A stretch of DNA of 64,000 bases. It comes from Roseiarcus sp963753135. GTDB lineage: Bacteria > Pseudomonadota > Alphaproteobacteria > Rhizobiales > Beijerinckiaceae. Every line of letters begins with the position of its first letter. Position 1 is the first letter of the stretch. The stretch spans positions 124,001-188,000 of the forward strand of contig CAVWBA010000001.1 in NCBI GenBank assembly GCA_963753135.1. The letters are read 5' to 3'. Below, in pieces: positions 8,978 through 19,698 of this stretch. The notes beneath the pieces were generated by a model. The model made no database searches and had not been told where the DNA came from. It worked only from the letters and a program-made list of their open reading frames with translations. A program made the translations under genes and the position numbers.

Positions 8978-11107
8978 TCACCGCGCCAGGATCGCCAGCA
9001 ATAGGAGCGCCACAATGTTGGTGATCTTGATCGCCGGATTGACAGCCGGGCCGGCGGTGTCCTTGTAGGGGTCGCCGACCGTGTCGCCGGTGACGGCCGC
9101 CTTATGCGGCTCGGAGCCCTTCATCCACTTGTTGCCGTCTTTGTCGACGAACCCGTCCTCGAAGCTCTTCTTGGCGTTGTCCCAGGCGCCGCCGCCCGAG
9201 GTCATCGAGATTGCGACGAAGAGGCCGTTGACGATCACGCCGAGCAGCGACGCGCCAAGCGCGGCGAAGGCCGACGCCTTCGAGCCCGAGATCCACAGCG
9301 CTCCGAAATAGACGACGAACGGCGCCAGCACCGGCAGCAGCGAGGGAATGATCATCTCCCGGATCGCCGCGCGGGTGAGCAGGTCAACAGCGCGTCCGTA
9401 GTCGGGACGCTGCGTGCCGTTCATGATGCCGGGCATCTCCTTGAACTGGCGGCGCACTTCGAGCACCACCGAGCCGGCGGCGCGGCCGACCGCGGTCATC
9501 GCAATGCCGGCGAAGAGATAGGGGATGAGGCCGCCGAAGATGAGGCCAGCGACGACGTAGGGGCTGGACAGACTGAAATCGAGCGCGCCGACGTCCTGGA
9601 AATAAGCCGCGCCGGTTTCCTTGAAGTGCCGGATGTCGTTGGTGTAGGCCGCGAACAGCACAAGCGCGCCCAAGCCCGCCGAGCCGATCGCGTAGCCCTT
9701 GGTGATCGCCTTGGTGGTGTTGCCGACCGCATCGAGCGCGTCGGTCGACTGGCGCACTTCCTTGGGCAGGCCCGCCATCTCGGCGATGCCGCCGGCGTTG
9801 TCGGTGACCGGCCCGAAGGCGTCGAGCGCGACGATCATGCCGGCGAGGCCGAGCATGGTCGTAACCGCGATCGCCGTGCCGTAGAGACCGGCGAGCTGAA
9901 AGGTCGAAATGATGCCGGCGACGATCACCAGGGCGGGGAGCGCCGTCGATTCGAGCGACACCGCGAGGCCCTGGATGACGTTCGTGCCGTGCCCGGTGAC
10001 GGACGCCTGCGCGATCGACACGACCGGGCGCTTTCCCGTGCCGGTGTAGTACTCGGTGATCACCACGATGAGGCCCGTGACCGCGAGGCCGACGAGGCCG
10101 CAGATGAACAGGTTCGAGCCCATCACCACCCTGCCCGCGACTGTCCCGACTTCGCCCCAGCCGACCACATAGGTCGTCGCAAGCGCAAGGCCGAGGATCG
10201 AAAGAACGCCGGTCGCGATGAGGCCCTTATAGAGCGCCCCCATGATCGAGCCGTTCGCGCCAAGCTTGACGAAGAACGTGCCGATGATCGAGGTGACGAT
10301 GCAGGCGGCGCAGATCGCCAGCGGATACATCATCGTCGGAACGAGCGCCGGCGTCCCTTCGAAGAAGATCGAAGCGAGCACCATCGTCGCCACGACCGTC
10401 ACCGCATAGGTCTCGAACAGGTCGGCGGCCATGCCGGCGCAATCGCCAACATTGTCGCCCACGTTGTCGGCGATGGTGGCGGGATTGCGGGGATCGTCCT
10501 CCGGGATGCCGGCCTCGACCTTGCCGACGAGATCGGCCCCGACGTCCGCGCCCTTGGTGAAGATGCCGCCGCCAAGCCGGGCGAAAATCGAGATCAGCGA
10601 AGCGCCGAAGCCGAGCGCGACCAAAGCGTCGATCGTCGTGCGGTCCGATACGCCATAGCCAAGAACGCCAGTGAGAAAGCCAAAGTAGCCGGCGACGCCA
10701 AGAAGCGCGAGGCCAGCCACGAGGAGGCCCGTCACCGCGCCCGAGCGGAACGCGATGTCGAGGCCGCCGGCGAGCGATTTGGTCGCCGCCTGCGCCGTCC
10801 GCACATTGGCGCGAACCGACACGTTCATGCCGATGAAACCCGCCGCGCCGGACAGGATCGCGCCAATCGCGAACCCGATCGCCACCGTCCACGAAAGCAG
10901 AAGCCCAAGGATGATGAACACCACGACGCCGACGATGGCGATGGTTGTGTATTGGCGCCGGAGATAGGCTTGCGCGCCTTCCGCGACCGCGCCGGAAATC
11001 TCCTGCATGCGCGCCGTGCCGGCGTCCGCCGCCATCAGGCTATTGATCGTGTAGACCCCGTAGACGATGGAAAGCAGTCCACAGACGATAATCAGGCCCA
11101 AAAGCAT
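8978..11107 (-). CDS. hppA: membrane-bound proton-translocating pyrophosphatase
   Basis: Integral membrane enzyme of about 709 residues that hydrolyses pyrophosphate and pumps H+ (possibly Na+). It has 16 or so hydrophobic segments and the signature motifs: GGGIFTKGADVGADLVGKVE, the DDPRNPATIADNVGDNVGD substrate site and the C-terminal GDTVGDPYKDTAGPA. It is of the K+-dependent or independent type; the usual discriminating residue was not checked. Start chosen at 11107 (MLLGLIIVCG); the frame is open 48 codons further upstream, but that stretch is Arg/Ala-rich and not family-like. A 16-base palindrome follows the stop. Intact across 2.1 kb. Confidence 0.95.
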   Translation of the reverse strand: MLLGLIIVCGLLSIVYGVYTINSLMAADAGTARMQEISGAVAEGAQAYLRRQYTTIAIVGVVVFIILGLLLSWTVAIGFAIGAILSGAAGFIGMNVSVRANVRTAQAATKSLAGGLDIAFRSGAVTGLLVAGLALLGVAGYFGFLTGVLGYGVSDRTTIDALVALGFGASLISIFARLGGGIFTKGADVGADLVGKVEAGIPEDDPRNPATIADNVGDNVGDCAGMAADLFETYAVTVVATMVLASIFFEGTPALVPTMMYPLAICAACIVTSIIGTFFVKLGANGSIMGALYKGLIATGVLSILGLALATTYVVGWGEVGTVAGRVVMGSNLFICGLVGLAVTGLIVVITEYYTGTGKRPVVSIAQASVTGHGTNVIQGLAVSLESTALPALVIVAGIISTFQLAGLYGTAIAVTTMLGLAGMIVALDAFGPVTDNAGGIAEMAGLPKEVRQSTDALDAVGNTTKAITKGYAIGSAGLGALVLFAAYTNDIRHFKETGAAYFQDVGALDFSLSSPYVVAGLIFGGLIPYLFAGIAMTAVGRAAGSVVLEVRRQFKEMPGIMNGTQRPDYGRAVDLLTRAAIREMIIPSLLPVLAPFVVYFGALWISGSKASAFAALGASLLGVIVNGLFVAISMTSGGGAWDNAKKSFEDGFVDKDGNKWMKGSEPHKAAVTGDTVGDPYKDTAGPAVNPAIKITNIVALLLLAILAR

Positions 11108-11281
11108 GCGCGAAAGCCCCGTTGCAAGCCCGCGAGCGCTCTCCCGCGGTTCCTTTGTGGCGCGCCTCTTGCCAGAAACTGCGCTTCGCCGCAACGGCGC
11201 GGCCATTTCAGGCCGGTTTGGAGACGAAAGTCGGGCTGCGGCGGCTTCCACAATGGGGTCGCGGCAAATTTTGGCCGACCC

Positions 11282-14200
11282 TTAGGGCTTTCCTTCCGCA
11301 GTCCAAGTCGCTTCGCCGACACGCAGCGACTGGACCTTGAGTTCGCCTTTGGCTTCGAACAGATCGTCTCGCAAAGCGATTTTCCCGTCCCGCTGCTCGA
11401 TCCCCAGGATGGCGTAGGCGGCCGAGAGCATTCGAGCGGCGGAGCCGGTGTACCACGACCAGCCGCCTCGCCCGCCGTGGCCCCAGCCATCGTAAATATC
11501 AGCCGGCTGCTGAATCGGAATGAGGCCGTAAACCGCCAGAGTCTCGGGGTCCGTCTTCTTCAGCGGCGAGATCTTTTCGAAAATCTCGAAGGCGCGTCCT
11601 CTGAGCCGGGCGGCCAGTTCATGATCGCCCCGGGCTCGCGCGGACGTGGCAAGCCGCATGAAACCATCGACGATCCAAGTCGCGCCATGGCTGTACTGGC
11701 CGCCATTCTCACGCACGCCAGGCGGATAGTCAGCGATGCGGCCGGGATAGGGTTGCGAATGCTCGTAGAAAGGCGTCTCGAGCAGCAGGATCCGGTTTAA
11801 GCGCTCGATCCCCTTCAGGCCGCCCTCGATCGCCGCGAGGGCGCGTTCGTCATCGCAAGCCCCGGAATGAGCGGACCACCCCGTGGTCATGGCGTTGCGC
11901 TCCCCGACCTCGCGTCCGTCATCGGCGAAGTCGAGCGCGTAATGGTCGCCCATCCAGCCGGCTTCGAGCGCCTTCCGCTGCCCGGCGAGCGCCAACTCGC
12001 AGCGCCCCGCGAAATCTTCATCGCCCTTGATCCGAGCCAGCTCGACGAAGCCATCGAGCACGTTGGCGAGGAAGAAGCCCATCCAGACGCTGGTGCCGAT
12101 TTCGCGCCGGCCCAGCGCATCGATGCCGTCGTTCCAGTCCCCGGCGCGCAGCAGAGGCAAGCCGTTCGCGCCCAGATGCCGAAGGGTGAACTCTATGGTC
12201 AGACGCGCATGCTCGTAGACAGTCGCGCTCTCGCGCGACACGCGCGGGATGACGATCCAGGTGTCCTCATGCGCCGGCACCGCTTCGGCCTCGAGGAACG
12301 GCGTCGTCTCGTCGAGCACCGTTCGATCGCCGCTGTCGCGAACGTATCGAGCCAGCACGTAAGGCAGCCAGAGGTGCGGATCGCTCGCCTTGGTGCGTTG
12401 GCCGAGACCAGTGCCGCCGCCGGGCGCGCGGTGCCACCACTTGAGCACGTCGCCTTCGCGGAACTGCTGGCTCGCGTGCAACACGATCTGCGCCCTCGTA
12501 AGGCGCGGTTCGAGGAGCGTCAGCGGCAGCACATCCTGCAACTGGTCGCGGTAGCCGGTCGCCCCGCCAAGCTGGTTTGGACCGGCGCGGCCGAACAATC
12601 GCGAAGCGTAAAGCTGGTAGGGCAGCCAGGTGTTTACCAGCCGGTCGAAGTCCGGGCGATTGGTGCGCACCTCGACCCCGCTGAGCCTCTTGCCCCACGA
12701 GGCGCGTGTCGCCGCAAGTTCATCCTCGGCGCTGGCGACGCCGACGCGCGCAGCGGCGGCAAGCGCTTCGGGCCGGTTCGGCGCCTGGCCGAAGACGATC
12801 GCGATCTTCGTCTCGCCGCCAGGCGGCAATACGATCTCGCTGCAGAAGGCGGCTACGCGCCGTCCGTCGTCGCGCGCCGCGCCGTCGCTCGCGCCTGTCT
12901 CCACCATTGCGGGGGTCAGGATATTGCGCCCAGAGCCGCCGAAAAATCGGGTGCGGATGGTTTCGGTCGACGGTCCCAAGAGGCTTGTCGCGGCGAAAGC
13001 GAAGCCGCGCACGAAATCGTTGTTGGGATTGTTCAAGAGGAGGGTCGAGCCGACCTTCTCGTCAAGAATCCTGTCGACGCTCGCGTTAGGACTGTCGTCA
13101 AGGGACATATCAAAGAACGGCGCGACGCGCAGTCGCTTCGTGTCCGCGCCGCGATTGCGCAGAGTGAGAAGACGCATGTCGCCCGGATACTCCGGCGGCA
13201 CAAAGACGACATATTCCATCTCGAGATTGCCGCGCGCTACGCGGAACGTCGCGACCCCCGGCTCGTAGGTCACCTCGTACGTGACGTGCTCGCGTTGGAA
13301 CGGCGCGAAGCCAAGCGCATCCGTTTCGCCGCTCTCGAGATCACGCAGATAGACGATCTGCGCCGGCTGCACGGTGGTCACGGTGTCAAAGCGAAAGGCG
13401 GAGAGGCCGTTCTGGCGGGCGTTGCCGAAGGCGGAGAAAATCTCGCCGTCGTTGGAGACCAATCGTCACCATGCCGCGCTCGTTCGCCATCACATGGGCC
13501 CACGGGCGAGGCGTGCGATGAGTGAGCCTCAGCGCCTTGGCGTCAGCGGAGAAGCTGAACGGCCAACGCGAATAGAGCGCAGGTGAAGGCTCGACGGCGC
13601 GCGTCTCGTAGAGGCGTTTTTGCAAGTCCGGCTCCGGAAGAGGCGGAAGACCGAGGCGCGTTGCGATCAATTCGCCCGCCCAGACGGCATTGTCAGAGCG
13701 GCCGACGATGAACTCCGCCTCCGCTGTCTCGCCGGGCGCAAGCGTCGCCTCGACGGTGAAACTCGCGGACGGGATCGAAGGGCCAGAGCTTGCCTTCGTC
13801 GTCGAGCTTGCGCCAGCGCCACCGCTCGCAGCCGGTTGGCTTCATAAGCGAGCCTTCGCCGATGAAGCGGATGCGGGAATCCTCGTAGCCGACGAGTTCG
13901 GCGCCAGGCCCCGGCTTGATAGCGAAGAACGCGATCTCGCCGCGCTCGGCGCGCGCCGAGCGCAAGAGCCGGTTGCGCGCGAGAATGGCGTTAAGAGGGC
14001 GCACGAACATGGTCTCGACATGCATGCCGGCGAAATCGAGATCTTTCGACGTAAGCGCCGGTCTCATGGCCGGCGATCTCGCAGAAACTGGTGAGACGCA
14101 GTCGCCGATGCCTGTCCGATTTGTTTTCGAGCCTGATGCGCCAGCTCAAGATCGCGCCTTGGGGATCGGGCGCGATCTCCATGCGCGCTTCAATCCCGTT

Positions 14201-16730
14201 CAGCGCGTTGACGATCGCGAGATGGTTGAAGCTTGGCTCCTCGATCCGATAGTCGCCGGCGCGCCGCGCCGGTTCGAAGCCGATCGACCAGGGCGCCTCG
14301 CCCTCCTCGTTCACATAGAAGAAATGGCCGCGCGCCTGGTAAGGATCGAGCGGCCGGCGAAAAAGGTCGATTGCGAAGCCGCCGCGCTCCGCGCCCATGA
14401 CAAAAGCCGCGCCCCTGCCGTCGCGCTGAATCTCCAGCCCCACAGCGCCGTTGTTGAAGGCGAAGCGGTCGGGCCGTCGCGCGAGTTCAAACGGCGCGCC
14501 CTCGAGCCATGGCCCCGCTGGCCCGACCTTGGCGCGCTCCTTGAGATAGGCCGCGACGGAGGCTGCGGCGATCGCTAATCCCGAAGCGGCATAGGCGAGG
14601 GCGAGCGTCCTGACCGCATCGGGCATCGGCGCGCCGCCGCGAGCGAGAGCCTCCCCGCCCGTCCAGGCCTTGTCCCACTCAGGGCCCCGCGGGATGTAGA
14701 ACGGGATGAGCAGCGGAGCCCAGGTGCCAAAGCGGCGAATGCCGTCGGGAATGGCGCGCGTGCGGCCATTGTGGCCGACGAAGCGCGCCGCAGCCTCGTC
14801 GGCGCGGTCGCCGCCGAGAAACGACAGATTGACCAGGGTCGCGACCCTGAGCCCCATATGGTCGAACCAGATGAGGATTCTCAGCCAGTCATAGGCGAGA
14901 AGGCCCGTGAACACGGCCAAGCTGAACTGTCGGAAATTCGTCGGATTCTGGGTGAGGTCGCCGCCGATGGCGACCCCGGTGCGGATCGCGCCGTCCTGAT
15001 TGAACCAGGTTGGATCCGGCGACTGGCGCAGGAACGAGTTGATGACCGGAGCCATCCATAAGCCCCAACGCAATACGCGCACGCCCTGCTCGACCAGGCC
15101 CTCGACGCCGGCCGGACTGAGGAGCGTCTTGATCGGGCGCAAGCTCCGCCTGAGCGCCGCGTCAAGCAGAACGTAGTTGATCGAGAAGAGCGGGGCAGCG
15201 AGCGACCAGTTGATCACGCCCGCGACCAACTCGGTCCAGAACAGCCTGACCCCGCCCGCGACCTCGCCGAGATTGATGGAGCCATACTTGTTGAAGATCG
15301 GATAGGTGGTGAAATCGCCGAGCCTGCGGCCATCGAGCCGATAGTTGACGTCGGCATAGGCCCAGAATTTGTCGATCACGACGTGAACCTGGGGCGTGTC
15401 GAAATACCAACCGAGCGCGCCGGCGACCAAGCCGCCGAGCAGAACGCCAAGCGCATAGAGTCGCCAGCTTTGCAGTTTTTGCCGCTCGCGGCGGATCACG
15501 CTCCATGCGTCGAAAGCGAGGTCGACGCCGCCGTAGCAGACCGCGCCGATGGCCGCCATTGCGAGGAAGCGCGCGCCGCCGTCGTAGGAAGCGAGATCGG
15601 CGCGATAAGCGAGCGCGAGGCCGAGTCCGGCGACAAGCCCGCGCGCGGGTCCTCGCAGATCGCGATAGGCGGCTCTCAACCGTCCGAAGAAAGGTGGCGT
15701 TCCATCGGCGCTGCCCACGATCGTCTGCCCCAGCGGGAAGAGGAGCGCGCCGACAAGCGGGCCGATCATGAGCGCGGCGCTGTCGAAAAAAGCGGTCACG
15801 CCGGGCGCGCGCAAGATGAGGGCCGCTATGAGTATCAGCCCCATGAACAGCGCGCCGTAAATCGCGCCCTTGATGAAGCCAGTCCGCCAGTGTTCCCAGA
15901 CCACCTCGAAGCGCGGCGGTCGGCCGGCGAGCCAATCGAGCGCAACGCCTGTCAGAAGATAGACGATCGCCCACAAGCCGGCTTGCGCGAGCGCCGCGCA
16001 GAGGGCGGAAAAAAAGATCGCCAGGAAGGGCTGGACGACCCATTGCGCCGCGTTGGCGAACAGGGGCGTAGCGGCCGCGAGCGCGCCGCTCAGCGCGAAT
16101 AAAGCGTGCGTCCGCACCGACCGCGGCAGCAGGTTGACGCTGATCAGATTGATCAGCGTGAGGATCGCCTCGCCGATGAACCACAGGGTCAGCGCGCGTC
16201 CGATGGCGACTTGCGCTGGAAAGGGCAGATTGGCGTGCGCCGTCACGGCGGCGCCGAGTTCCGCCATGTGCCAGTCGGCGCCGACGGTCAGCAGCAGGTT
16301 GAACAAGAAGGGGATTGCGATCAGGCTCAGCGCCTCGATGAGCCTCAATCCGCAAAAGCCGCCAATGAGCGCCAGGATCGAACCGCCGGCGTAGACGCTC
16401 AGGGCGATGACCGCCCCGGGCGGGTTGAACCGCCAGACGTCCGACCAAGGTCCAGGCAGCTGCCAGAAGCCGAGCGAATCGTTGCGCTGAATCGCAAAGA
16501 TCGCGAAAGCCGCGGCGTCAATCGCGATGAGCGCATGCGAATATGGACGCTCGGCGCGCGCCCAGCGCAGGAGCGCCAGACCGGCGGCGCCAGCGATTGC
16601 CGCGAGGACCGGCTGGCGCAGCACGACCGACGGCATAGAAAGCGAGCGCGAGCAGCGCCACGCCGCCGAGCCAGGAAGGCGCGGCGAACTGGCGCACAAC
16701 AGGGCGTGCGTAAGGAGCCGTCGTCTCCAT
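11282..16730 (-). CDS. large membrane-anchored GH94-type (glycosyltransferase 36-like) enzyme, four frame shifts
   Basis: Repaired length is about 1814 residues. The first ~750 residues hold many membrane helices. Two beta-sandwich-like regions follow, then a C-terminal (alpha/alpha)6 catalytic domain of the GH94/cyclic glucan synthase type with YQLYASRLFGRAG, GGATGYRDQLQD, the acidic LLRAGDWNDGID motif and MTTGWSAHSGACDDERA. Frame changes lie near 16625, 14045, 13760 and 13460; each is one extra base. Start ATG 16730 (METTAPYARP). Relatives make or trim periplasmic glucans, but there is no GT84 or GT2 domain, so it is not a complete NdvB. Product and substrate are unknown. Confidence 0.75.
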
Positions 16731-16903
16731 GGCTTTCGCGTTCCCTAATCGCCCCCCCGGCTTCCTCGCGGATTGCTGAATGAGTCGCAAGCTCATCTTC
16801 GCGCTTGCCGGCCGCCCCATAGCGGCCCAATATGGCGTCTATACGCTCCGGCGCAGCTACAATTCGGCCACAGTGCCGGGTGTTCCGCCGGTTGAGGAGA
16901 CTC

Positions 16904-17134
16904 ATGATTATTCAACGATGGGTCGCACTTGCCGTTGTGGCCGCTCTTCTCGGCGCGGCTGCCCAAGCAGCGGAACTGCCCTCTCAGCGCGGCCAAATCA
17001 ACAAGCCGAAAAAGGCCGAACCGGCTAGGTCGTGCAATGTCGCCGGCTCGCCCGGCGTCCTCGCGGGGAACGGCGTTTGCGTGAGGCTGAGCGGCTATAT
17101 CTCGTCCCAGTTCACCGCGGGGCAATTGAGGTAG
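16904..17134 (+). CDS. porin-like exported mini-protein
   Basis: 76 residues. Signal peptide (VALAVVAALLGAAAQA) followed by AELPSQRG, then CNVAGSPGVLAGNGVCVRLS and GYISSQF. This is the N-terminal pattern of alphaproteobacterial Porin_2 proteins (two cysteines, GxCxRLSGYI), but the frame stops right after it, where a full porin would start its barrel. Start ATG 16904 with GAGGAG 6-8 bases upstream. It could be a truncated porin gene or a stand-alone small envelope protein. Divergent from the GH94 gene. Confidence 0.55.
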   Translation: MIIQRWVALAVVAALLGAAAQAAELPSQRGQINKPKKAEPARSCNVAGSPGVLAGNGVCVRLSGYISSQFTAGQLR

Positions 17135-17185
17135 CGTCATCGCCCCAGCCTTGCCGGTGAAAGCGGCTTAGGACTAAAGGGGCTG

Positions 17186-17647
17186 ATGAAAAAACCTAAG
17201 CTCGCCTTCGCCCATTTGGGACAGCAGTCGCGCATCCCGGATACGCCTGACGCCAAGACGCTCGACCGCGTCCCCAATCCGCAGGCTGATGCAGATTATA
17301 TCGTCCGCTTTACCGCGCCGGAGTTCACATCAATCTGCCCCGGCACCGGGCAGCCCGATTTCGCCCATCTGGTCATCGACTATGCGCCGAACCGGTGGAT
17401 CATCGAATCGAAGTCGCTGAAGCTCTATCTCATGAGCTTCCGCAATCACGGCGCGTTCCATGAGGATTGCACTGTGCGCATCGGCAAGGACCTCGTGGGA
17501 GTGCTCAAGCCCCGGTGGTTCAGGATCGGCGGCTACTGGTTCCCACGCGGCGGCATGCCGATCGATGTGTTTTGGCAGAGCGGCGAGCCGCCGAAGGGGA
17601 TCTGGATTCCAGATCAGGGCGTCGCTCCCTATCGCGGCCGCGGCTGA
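17186..17647 (+). CDS. queF: 7-cyano-7-deazaguanine (preQ0) reductase QueF
   Basis: NADPH-dependent reduction of preQ0 to preQ1 in queuosine biosynthesis; the short, monofunctional type (153 residues). Catalytic Cys in FTSICPGTGQPDFAHL, with the Asp of the same motif, and the substrate-binding ESKSLKLYLMSFRNHGAFHE are all present. Start ATG 17186. No preQ1 riboswitch-like structure was noticed in the 50 bases upstream. Intact. Confidence 0.95.
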   Translation: MKKPKLAFAHLGQQSRIPDTPDAKTLDRVPNPQADADYIVRFTAPEFTSICPGTGQPDFAHLVIDYAPNRWIIESKSLKLYLMSFRNHGAFHEDCTVRIGKDLVGVLKPRWFRIGGYWFPRGGMPIDVFWQSGEPPKGIWIPDQGVAPYRGRG

Positions 17648-17734
17648 CGGGGCGTCTTGGGACAAGCCATCTGCGGCCTCCATTCGAATGGACGCGCTTT
17701 GCCTCCTGAAGCCATGTGAACGCGCTAGGAGAGC

Positions 17735-18345
17735 CGTCTTGCCTATCTCGGCTACGCGTTGATGGAGAACCGCATCGGGCTTGTGGTGGCGGCCGAGGCG
17801 ACCGTGACCACGGGAACGGCTGAACTCGAGGCGGCGGCGGCCTTCAGCGAGCGGTTGCCTGCGGGCGAGCCTCGGGGCCGCAAGATCTACGACGCGGAGC
17901 GCTTCGTTGAAGGCCTGAAGGCGCGCAAGATCGAGCCGCACGTGGCGATCAACGGGACGGTCAGCAAGAACGGCAAAGTGCGCAAGATCGCCGTGCCGCC
18001 GGAGGTCGCAGCGAGCGTTGGCTACGCGATCAGCCAGCGGCTGCGCAAACGCATCGAGGAAGGCTTCGGCTGGACGAAGACCGTGGGCGGGCTTGCACAA
18101 GTGAAGGCGCGCGGCCTCGCCAAGGTCCGCGCCGTGTTCGTCTTCGGCGTCGCCGCTTACAGCCTTGTTCGACTGCCCAAGCTATTGGCTCCCATCGGGG
18201 ACGTGTGTCTGGACGGGTGAAAAGGACGTGGAAATGACTCGATTCCGAGGCAGATTCCTCAGGATGAGCCCGTCTCAGGCGAAAAATCTCACGCCTGCCC
18301 ATCTCCGTGCGAAAACGCAGTGATTTTTTCAGCAGCCTGCTAGAG
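17735..18345 (+). mobile_element. IS5-like transposase remnant (3' part)
   Basis: The frame from about 17735 to 18220 encodes the C-terminal half of a DDE transposase: LAYLGYALMENR, VTTGTAELEAAAAF, and RKRIEEGFGWTKTVGGLAQV followed by VFGVAAYSLVRLPKLL, typical of IS5/IS1182-type enzymes. The N-terminal half and left end are missing. The sequence after the stop ends in TTTTTTCAGCAGCCTGCTAG, which resembles a terminal inverted repeat and marks the right boundary, next to the IS110 remnant. Confidence 0.7.
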
Positions 18346-19309
18346 TATCCGTATTGATCAAGCGGTTTTTGGCGTCCAAGGACGATTGGCCTTTGAGGAG
18401 GGCGTTTGCGAGGACGATGAGTTTTCGCATGATAGCGGTCAGGGCGACCTTGGCCGGCTTTCCGGTTTCGATGAGGTGCGCGTATTTGGCCTTCATGTCC
18501 GGATTGAAGCGTGCGGCGACGAGGGCGGGCATGTAGAGGGCCTGGCGGACATCGGCGCGACCGCCGCGAATGAATGAGCGACCGGTCCAACGCCCGGACT
18601 GTCGGGCGATCGGCGCCGGGCCTGCGAGGTTGGCGGCTTGGCCGGGTTCGAGAGCGCCGAGTTCGGGCATTGCGATCAGCAAGGCGAAGGCTGTGATGTT
18701 GGAAATGCCGGGAATGCTGGTCAGGATGGCGAAGCGATCGGAGAGGCTCGCGTCGGCTTCGACAGACTGGAGAATTACGGCTTCGACTGTCGCGATCTGG
18801 CGATCGATCTGTTCGAGGCGCGGAGCATTCTGACGTTTCAACAGCGAGAGCGTCAGGGCTTTTCCGCGGTTCTTGGCGGCGGTGCGATCCTTCACCAGGG
18901 CCTCGCGAGCGACGTAGAGCTCCTTCAGTTCGAGCAAGACCTCAGCTTCGGGCTGGGCGGGCCTCCAATTCCAGCAATGCGCCCATGCGCGCCAGAATCG
19001 CCGCATCCAGGCGATCGGTCTTCGCCTCGCCAGCTTGCCGGTGGCCTCGGCGAAACGGCGCGCCTGGCGCGGATTGACCTTGACGAACGGAACGCCAGCG
19101 ATGCGCCGAGCGCGCGTTCGACGGCGCGATGATAGGGCCCGGTCGGGCTCGAACACGACGCGGTCTTAGAGGCGTCTCCGCGAGCCATTTGATCAGCGGC
19201 TTTGTGGCCTCCTTTGTCATTGGCGAAACGTCGTGCGGCGCCGTCGGCCAGCCGGTAAGCCGTCGAGATGGTCTTTCGACACATCGACGCCGATGGTATC
19301 GTTGTTCAT
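18329..19309 (-). pseudogene. IS110-family transposase, multiply frameshifted
   Basis: Starts at ATG 19309 with MNNDTIGVDVSKDHLD (RuvC-like DEDD domain). It then jumps frames through RLADGAARRFANDKGGHKA, LIKWLAETPLR, TGPYHRAVERALGA, GVPFVKVNPRQARRFAEATG and KTDRLDAAILARMGALLELE. The C-terminal half is continuous: the transposase_20 motif ILTSIPGISNITAFALL and the downstream GRSFIRGGRADVRQALYMPA. At least six frame changes occur within 400 bases. Some may be the same single-base insertions seen elsewhere, but the density suggests real decay as well. It abuts the IS5-like remnant. Confidence 0.75.
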
Positions 19310-19544
19310 CTTTTCCGCGCCTCTGCTTGTCATTCGGGGCTCTCCCCCGGGTATCCATTCAGGCCAAAGGAAAAGACGAGGGCGATCCAACTCTAGCTCG
19401 ACCCGTCAAACGGTCAGCATATTCCCGATCCGACCCTCGCCGCTGTCGAGAGGGCTGCCACCCTCTCCCAGCGGTTCCTTGTCGCCTCCTCGGCGCGAAA
19501 AGTCATAAGACAAGCAGATTGCATTTGGCTCGAACCCCGCGGTC

Positions 19545-19685
19545 GTCATTGCGAGCCATAGGGCGTCGAAAGACGCCCGTCCTTCCGGAAGGGCTATGGC
19601 GAAGATCCAGGGGAGCGCAGGGCGCCCCGCGACTCCTGGATCGCCGCGTCGGCCTTTGGCCTCCTCGCGATGACGATTCCATCGA
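19545..19685 (+). repeat. REP-like imperfect palindromic repeat, copy 2
   Basis: Within the 390-base gap after the IS110 remnant. Opens with GTCGTCATTGCGAGCC, contains GAAGATCCAGGGGAGC, a GACTCCTGGATCGCCGCGTC box, and closes with CTCGCGATGACGATTCCATC. The spacer holds nested inverted repeats (GGGCGTC/GACGCCC and CCATAG-CTTCCGGAAG-CTATGG-type arms). Matches 776-895 in inverted orientation. No reading frame of note; the rest of the gap shows nothing recognisable. Confidence 0.65.
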
Positions 19686-19698
19686 TACGCAATCTGCT

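Noticed and set aside
9104..11800. Long plus-strand frame of 898 codons opposite hppA
   Set aside because: Composition is Arg/Asp/Glu/His-rich antisense of a conserved membrane protein; typical shadow frame in GC-rich DNA.
11867..13525. 552-codon plus-strand frame opposite the GH94 gene
   Set aside because: Antisense shadow without any recognisable domain; the minus strand carries clear catalytic motifs.
17135..17185. preQ1 riboswitch before queF
   Set aside because: The 50-base leader lacks the expected hairpin and A-rich tail.
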